From Catenulispora sp. GP43 (GTDB lineage: Bacteria > Actinomycetota > Actinomycetes > Streptomycetales > Catenulisporaceae): a DNA stretch of 64,000 nucleotides. Shown here piece after piece: positions 59,644 to 64,000 of this stretch. Numbering within the stretch: position 1 is the first letter of the stretch; the number at the start of each line of letters is the position of its first letter. The stretch spans positions 62,001 through 126,000 of the forward strand of contig NZ_JBGCCT010000016.1 of NCBI RefSeq assembly GCF_041260665.1. Direction: 5' to 3'. A program made the translations under genes and the position numbers. A model generated the notes under the pieces. That model did not search any database. It was given only the letters and a program-made list of their open reading frames with translations, and was not told the DNA's origin.

Positions 59644-60974
59644 GAGGCGCTTCCCGCCAGCTCGGCGCCGGCCCCGGCTCCTGCACCGTCTCCGTCTCCG
59701 GCACCGGCACCGGCACCGGTCTCGACCGCGCGCTCCGCCTCCGCCGCGTCCAGCAGCGGCTGGATCCGGATCGCCGACAGGAACGACAGCGCCGCCAACA
59801 GCGTGCCGCCGGCCATCATCACCCGGGAGGCGTCCAGCACCCCCATCGACCCGGTCAGCAGACTGACACCCAGACCGCCGACCAGCGCGGCCACCGGAAT
59901 CACGCCCCAGGTGAAGACCCGGTAGGCGGCGTGCATGACGCCCTGGTTCTCCGCCGACATCCGCGACTGCCGCGCCGGAGCGCTGCACACGTTGATACAC
60001 GACATGCAGAACCCGTAGCCGGCCATGGTCACCGCGATCACCGCGGTCGGCGGCAGCGCCGGCGCGGCGAGGATCCCGAGTCCGACCAGGTTGTGCGCCA
60101 GCAGCGACCACGCGAAGGTCCGGCCCAGGCCGAAGCGCTTGGCGATCTTGGGCGCGATGAGGGCGCCGACCAGCGCGCCGACCGCGGCGATCGACATCGC
60201 CGCGCCGAAAGCGCCGGTCGACAGGTGCAGGCCCCGGTAGGCCAGGATCGGCAGCACCGTGACGAAGACCGGCCCGCCGGCGTTCAGCGTCACGGCGGCC
60301 ACGACCACGCGCCGCAGCACCGGGTCGGCCCAGTTCAGCCTGAAGCCCAGGGTCAGGCGCTCCCGGATCGACCCGGCGGTGACCGTCTTGGTGCCCCAGG
60401 GCTGCATGAAGCGGAAGGAGGCCGCGGATATCAGGTAGCTGGCGGCGTCCACGAACAGCGCGCCCACGCCGAGGGCGCTGTAGAGCCCGGCCGCGATCGA
60501 CGGCCCGGCCACGTCGGTCACCGAACCGCTGCCCTCCAACCGGGAGTAGGCGCCGACCACGTGGTCCTCGCTCACCACCGCGGGCACGGCCACCAGGTAG
60601 CCGATGTTGAAGAAGATCGTCGCGCCGCTCACCACCGCGACGCAGCCGAACAGCAGTGGCGTGGACAGGAAGTGCCGCCAGTACGCGAGCGGAATCACCG
60701 CCACCGCGGCCAGCCGGACGAGGTCGCAGGTCAGCATCGTGCGACGCTTGTCCCAGCGGTCCACCAGCACCCCGGCGACCGGCCCGACCAGCGGGATGCC
60801 CAGGTACTGGGCCATGGAGACGATCCCGACCTGCAGCGCGCTCGCGTGCAGCGCGAAGATCATCAGGGCCGGCACCACGAACACCGTGACCTTGTCGCCG
60901 GCCATGCTGACCGTCTGGCCGGTCCAGAACAGGTTGAACCCGCGCCCCAGGTTCGCCGGCGAGCGCCTGCTCAC
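59640..60974 (-). CDS. MFS transporter
   Basis: 444 residues from GTG 60974, which overlaps the upstream ligase stop (GTGA). Twelve TM helices of the EntS/macrolide-exporter-like (DHA3) branch: FNLFWTGQTVSMAGDKVTVFVVPALMI, GVLVDRWDKRRTMLTCDL. The C-terminus is an alternating Gly/Ala/Asp tail (GAGAGDGDGAGAGAGA). As it lies inside the AMP-ligase/ATP-grasp run it probably exports the cluster product or gives self-resistance. Confidence 0.9.
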   Translation of the reverse strand: MSRRSPANLGRGFNLFWTGQTVSMAGDKVTVFVVPALMIFALHASALQVGIVSMAQYLGIPLVGPVAGVLVDRWDKRRTMLTCDLVRLAAVAVIPLAYWRHFLSTPLLFGCVAVVSGATIFFNIGYLVAVPAVVSEDHVVGAYSRLEGSGSVTDVAGPSIAAGLYSALGVGALFVDAASYLISAASFRFMQPWGTKTVTAGSIRERLTLGFRLNWADPVLRRVVVAAVTLNAGGPVFVTVLPILAYRGLHLSTGAFGAAMSIAAVGALVGALIAPKIAKRFGLGRTFAWSLLAHNLVGLGILAAPALPPTAVIAVTMAGYGFCMSCINVCSAPARQSRMSAENQGVMHAAYRVFTWGVIPVAALVGGLGVSLLTGSMGVLDASRVMMAGGTLLAALSFLSAIRIQPLLDAAEAERAVETGAGAGAGDGDGAGAGAGAELAGSAS

Positions 60975-62233
60975 GGCTGCTCCCGGACCACGAAGTTCGA
61001 GGTCTTGCCGGTCCGGTCGTTGCTGACCAGGGCGTCGGTGACGGTCACCCGGAAGTTGCCCGGGTCGTGCAGGAAGGCGGTGCTCAGGGTGAACGTCGAG
61101 GACAGCAGGTCCTTGCGCAGCTGCTCGGTGTCGACGGAGGCGCCGGCATCGGCCAGCACCAGCACCTCGACGCTCAGCGCCCGACCGTGGTTCTCGGTGA
61201 TCACGACCTGCGCGCGGGAGACACCGGACTGTCGTTCTGTCTGCGCCACGATGTCGTCGACATGAAGGCCGAGGCCCCGCACCTGCACCACGCTGTCGCG
61301 GCGCCCCAGCACCCGCATCGCCCCGCCCGGACGCCCGCACGCACACGCCACGATCTGGCCGGCGTCGCCGGTCTGGTAGCGCAGCACCGGGTTGAGCATC
61401 TCGGGGTTCAGCGTCGTGAAGTCGAGCAGCTCGTCGGCGCCGACGTGCACCAGCTGTTCGGGCAGCACGTGGAAGGTGTCGTCCGGGCAGTCCGGGGTGT
61501 TGGTCCCCACGACCCAGGTCTCGGTGCTGCCGAACATGCCCCACCGCCGCGCCTCGGGCGCGACCGCCGCCATGTCCGCCTCCAGCTGCGGCTGCCACGC
61601 CTCACCGAGCCACAGCACCTTGCGCAGCGCGGGGAGTGTGATGCCGGCGGCGCGCGCGTTCGCGAACCACAGCCGCAGCACGCTCGGCGTCCCGCCGATC
61701 GCGGTCACGTTGCGCGCGGCGAAGAACGCCAGCCAGTCGGTGTACTCCTCGGCGGTCACCGAACCGACCGCGATCACCTGGCAGCCGCACAGGTCGGCCA
61801 GGGCGGCGGCCAGGAAGTGCGCGCCCCACATCCGGCCGGCGCCCCAGACGTTGACGAACACGTCGTCGCGGTCCAGCGGTGCCCACTGGGCATGGACGCC
61901 GGCCATGTAGAAGCCGGTGGGCGCGTAGCCGACCTTCGGCGCGCCGGTGCTGCCGCCGCTCTGGAACAGCCAGGTGGCGCCGTTCTCGGCCTTCGGCTCC
62001 AGATACGCCAGGGCGACGTTGAGATCGTCCTTGACCAGCGGCGGGACCGCGGCGATGTCGTCGAGCGCGAGGATCTTCTCCCGGCCGTCGTAGCGCGCGG
62101 CCAGCGCCGGCACCGTCCTGAGCCGCTCCAGCGAGCGCTGGGCCACGGCCAAACGCGGCTCGGCCGCCTCAGGGCTCTGCGAGAAGGCAGGGCTTTGCGA
62201 GAAGGCAGTGCTTTGCGAAAGGGACCCGGTCAC
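60971..62233 (-). CDS. AMP-dependent ligase, PaaK-like (intact)
   Basis: 420 residues from GTG 62233, which overlaps the ATP-grasp stop (GTGA) and has GGAGG 7 bases upstream; an ATG 18 bases earlier is possible. The ATP motif LFQSGGSTGAPKVG is at about 90-103, with GMFGSTETWVV and VLRYQTGDAGQI and a C-terminal hinge Lys region DRTGKTSNF. CACGRP may bind zinc as in some PaaK. Residues near the N-terminus repeat AFSQSP, encoded by an 18-bp triplication. It activates an acid of unknown structure. Confidence 0.9.
   Translation of the reverse strand: MTGSLSQSTAFSQSPAFSQSPEAAEPRLAVAQRSLERLRTVPALAARYDGREKILALDDIAAVPPLVKDDLNVALAYLEPKAENGATWLFQSGGSTGAPKVGYAPTGFYMAGVHAQWAPLDRDDVFVNVWGAGRMWGAHFLAAALADLCGCQVIAVGSVTAEEYTDWLAFFAARNVTAIGGTPSVLRLWFANARAAGITLPALRKVLWLGEAWQPQLEADMAAVAPEARRWGMFGSTETWVVGTNTPDCPDDTFHVLPEQLVHVGADELLDFTTLNPEMLNPVLRYQTGDAGQIVACACGRPGGAMRVLGRRDSVVQVRGLGLHVDDIVAQTERQSGVSRAQVVITENHGRALSVEVLVLADAGASVDTEQLRKDLLSSTFTLSTAFLHDPGNFRVTVTDALVSNDRTGKTSNFVVREQP
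62171..62224. repeat. Three tandem 18-bp repeats in the ligase N-terminus
   Basis: Units 62171-62188, 62189-62206 and 62207-62224 (AGGGCTTTGCGAGAAGGC and variants) add six residues each, giving the AFSQSP repeats near the N-terminus on the minus strand. The length keeps the frame, so copy number can vary without breaking the gene. Confidence 0.8.
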
Positions 62234-63219
62234 TTCCCTGCCTCCAGCCATGCGGTGTGGGCGTTGCGGTAGGCGGCGAACCGTGCGCGGGCGACGTCCC
62301 GTTGGATCGTGCGGTCGTCCCCGGCGGCGCCGTCGGGCAGGATGACCCCGTCCAGTTCCAGTTCGGAGAGCCAGTACTGCTCTCCGTCATGCAGGAAGTC
62401 GATGCAGAAGAAGGGGATCGGGAGCTTCTCGGCGAAGTACGCCGCCGCCTCCGCGAGCTCCTCCGGGACCGTGGTGAACATCTCGGTCTTGCCGGCCCGG
62501 CTGGCGTTGGCCACCAGCGAGCCGCTCTCCGGGGTCCGCTTGGCCATGGCGTAGGGCTTGCCGTCGATGACGTAGACGCGGTAGTCGATGGTGCCCTCGC
62601 CGAGGTAGGGCTGCACCACCAGCGTGGTGTCGCCGCCCTGGGCCAGGCTCGCCAGGCCCCTGAGATCCTCGGAGTTCCGCGCCAGGTTGATCCCGCCGCC
62701 GCCGCACCAGCCGGTCGGCTTCACGATCGCCGGGAAGCTCACGTTCGGCAGCACGACCTCGTACAGGTGCTTGCCGATGTCCCGGCCGGAGCCGATGCGG
62801 ATGGTCGGGATCGGCGGGATCGGCGAGCCGTCCAGGTACAGGACCGTGGCCAGCTTGTCGTTGCCGATCAGCGACGTCCAGGCCGGGAACGGCAGGTAGA
62901 AGCCGGCCTGCTCGAGCACCGCGCACAGCGCGTACTGGTTGAAGATGTCGGCCGACTGGTACGGCAGCGAGTACAGGGCCGTGATGAACAGCGTGTCCTG
63001 CGGGGTCACGAGCTCGTCGTCCACGTACACCCGGGGCTCGCCGCGGACCGTGCCGTCCACGGTGACCGCGTCGGGGGAGTGCCGTGTCCAGGTCATGCCG
63101 AGTTCTTCGGCGACCTCCGCGTACAGGTCCCAGAAGAACGGGTGCCAGAAGGCTGATCCGCGGGTCGACTCCCGATCCGGGAAGACCCAGCACAAGCGGC
63201 GCAACGTGGAGACGGTCAT
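62230..63219 (-). CDS. ATP-grasp ligase
   Basis: 329 residues from ATG 63219. The N-terminal ~130 residues are a pre-ATP-grasp domain (FITALYSLPYQSADIFNQYAL); the ATP-grasp fold follows with SFPAIVKPTGWCGGGGINLARN (glycine loop), TTLVVQPYLGEGTIDYRVYVIDGKPYAM and the Mg-binding FFCIDFLHDGEQYWLSELELDG. It resembles RimK/glutathione-synthetase-type ligases that make amide or peptide bonds through acyl phosphates. First gene of the run with AMP-ligase, MFS and SDR genes. Earlier in-frame codons are not protein-like. Confidence 0.9.
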   Translation of the reverse strand: MTVSTLRRLCWVFPDRESTRGSAFWHPFFWDLYAEVAEELGMTWTRHSPDAVTVDGTVRGEPRVYVDDELVTPQDTLFITALYSLPYQSADIFNQYALCAVLEQAGFYLPFPAWTSLIGNDKLATVLYLDGSPIPPIPTIRIGSGRDIGKHLYEVVLPNVSFPAIVKPTGWCGGGGINLARNSEDLRGLASLAQGGDTTLVVQPYLGEGTIDYRVYVIDGKPYAMAKRTPESGSLVANASRAGKTEMFTTVPEELAEAAAYFAEKLPIPFFCIDFLHDGEQYWLSELELDGVILPDGAAGDDRTIQRDVARARFAAYRNAHTAWLEAGK

Positions 63220-63224
63220 GCCGT

Positions 63225-63407
63225 CGAGCGTTCCAACCGGCGCTCCGAGACGGCCCCGGATCCGCTGCAGATCCGCTGCAAATCCACTGCGCCGGCGCTG
63301 ATCGGAGGCTGCTGGCCGGGCCGCGGCGCGGCATGCGGCGTCGAGCGGATCTGAAGCGGTCTTGGAGCGCACTTGGAGCGCACTTGGAGCGCTCGTTGGA
63401 ACGCTCG
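63225..63407. promoter_or_regulatory. Phased 11-bp repeats in the divergent cluster promoter
   Basis: Between ATP-grasp (start 63219) and the plus-strand ligase (63449): CGAGCGTTCCAAC (63225-63237) has its exact complement GTTGGAACGCTCG at 63395-63407. GATCCGCTGCA occurs at 63259 and 63270 with a variant at 63281, and CTTGGAGCGCA/T occurs at 63361, 63372 and 63383, exactly 11 bp apart. TTGGARCGC is thus repeated four times on one face of the helix plus once inverted at the far end, as expected for a cooperative regulator. Confidence 0.65.
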
Positions 63408-63448
63408 TCACAGTCCTCGTCCGCAGCCAGATTCGGGGTGTGCCTGGC

Positions 63449-64000
63449 ATGTTGCCCCAGTTCCCGTCCACCACGCCCGGTGCGCTGGACACCGCGCGCG
63501 CCACGCTGGCCAAGCTGCGCTCCGTCCCGGCCCTGACCGAACGCTATTGCGACGTCGTGTCCCTGGACAGCCTGGAAGACCTGATCCACGTGCCGGTCAT
63601 GGGCAAGGACGAGCTGACCGTCGCGTTGGCGCACCTGAAGCCGAAGGCGCAGCGCGGCGCGACGTGGACGTTCCAGCGGGACTGCGGGACCGGCCTGCCA
63701 GAGCTCGGATACGCGCCGACCGGCTTGTTCATGGCCGAGGTGTACGAGCGCTGGAAGCCGCTGGGGCCATCCGACGTGTTCGTCAACGGCTGGGCCGCGG
63801 GCAGGCTGTGGGACGCGCATTACCTGATGGGCGTCTACGCCGATCTGGCCGGCTGCACCGTCCTCGGGCTCGGTGCGGTCGGGCAGGACGAGGTCGACTA
63901 CTGGCTCGAGTTCTGTGCCCACCACGGAGTCAGCGCCTTCGGCGGCGCCCCCGGCGCGCTGCGGCCGATCTTCGGCCGGGCCCGCGAGCTGGGCCTGAAG
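63449..64000 (+). CDS. AMP-ligase homologue with degenerate ATP motif (runs off window)
   Basis: Open from ATG 63449 to the window end (184 codons; C-terminus missing). It aligns along its whole length with the ligase at 60971 (VPALTERYCDVVSLDSLEDL, KPKAQRGATWTF, YAPTGLFMAEVYERW, FVNGWAAGRLWDAHYL). The motif that should read SGGSTGAPK reads RDCGTGLPE (77-85), so the phosphate-binding Ser/Gly and Lys are lost. It may be a non-adenylating partner, use a pre-activated substrate, or be decaying. Divergent from the ATP-grasp operon. Confidence 0.8.
   Translation, partial: MLPQFPSTTPGALDTARATLAKLRSVPALTERYCDVVSLDSLEDLIHVPVMGKDELTVALAHLKPKAQRGATWTFQRDCGTGLPELGYAPTGLFMAEVYERWKPLGPSDVFVNGWAAGRLWDAHYLMGVYADLAGCTVLGLGAVGQDEVDYWLEFCAHHGVSAFGGAPGALRPIFGRARELGLK

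Overview
The window is very GC-rich, dense in genes on both strands, and uses many GTG starts, ATGA/GTGA start-stop overlaps and strong GGAGG-type ribosome binding sites. Together with secreted proteins carrying Ala-rich signal peptides, a SigB/SigF-type sigma factor with STAS and PP2C partners, SigE-family ECF sigma, UTRA-type GntR and MocR regulators, and metX-metY methionine genes, this points to a large-genome filamentous actinobacterium (Streptomyces/Catenulispora-like). The exact genus cannot be read from the window. There is no rRNA, tRNA, CRISPR array, transposase or phage structural gene.

Layout. 1-2.0 kb: a coupled pair of minus-strand genes (an Ala/Glu-rich protein cut by the window edge and a one-TM protein) and a quinone-oxidoreductase-like MDR enzyme, divergent from a GlxA-type AraC regulator. 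3.1-6.4 kb: lipid-type genes (diacylglycerol-kinase family, YihY/BrkB membrane protein, two coupled PAP2 phosphatases). 6.5-8.8 kb: a two-gene conflict/cell-death-like module, EACC1 plus a membrane-anchored caspase fused to a seven-blade WD40 propeller. 8.8-12.7 kb: a lipoprotein, a small decayed gene and an oxidoreductase operon (AKR, CMD, DUF2255, SDR). 12.8-18.4 kb: a tightly coupled three-gene operon whose products all start with the same short beta-type tag; two are large membrane-spanning STAND-like NTPases, one with an intact and one with a ruined P-loop. 18.7-21.8 kb: secreted proteins (beta-propeller-like, membrane-anchored, papain-like protease).

21.9-29.4 kb: HTH protein, GH63/MGH1-type glycoside hydrolase, Hsp20, HtpG, histidine phosphatase. 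29.4-33.3 kb: AI-2E-type permease and a partner-switching cluster (STAS, anti-sigma ATPase-like, sigma factor). 33.3-42.5 kb: secreted proteins, a glycosidase-like protein divergent from its probable GntR regulator, Gfo/Idh/MocA dehydrogenase, Sua5, MFS and ABC transporters. 42.6-44.9 kb: a second STAS/PP2C set, with a triplicated ribosome-binding-site repeat before a SnoaL-like gene. 44.9-57.4 kb: VOC protein, metX-metY operon, OsmC, flavoprotein, methylisocitrate lyase, MocR regulator, methyltransferase/MDMPI pair, lipoprotein, ECF sigma plus membrane partner.

57.5-64.0 kb: a probable small natural-product cluster. A minus-strand run of ATP-grasp, AMP-ligase, MFS and SDR genes is joined by GTGA/ATGA overlaps, followed by another AMP-ligase, and is divergent from a third AMP-ligase homologue with a broken ATP motif that runs off the window. 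The divergent promoter carries phased 11-bp repeats. Three loci (9.9, 29.4 and 55.5 kb) hold gene remnants. The most interesting parts are the caspase-EACC1 module, the tagged STAND triplet and the ATP-grasp/AMP-ligase cluster.
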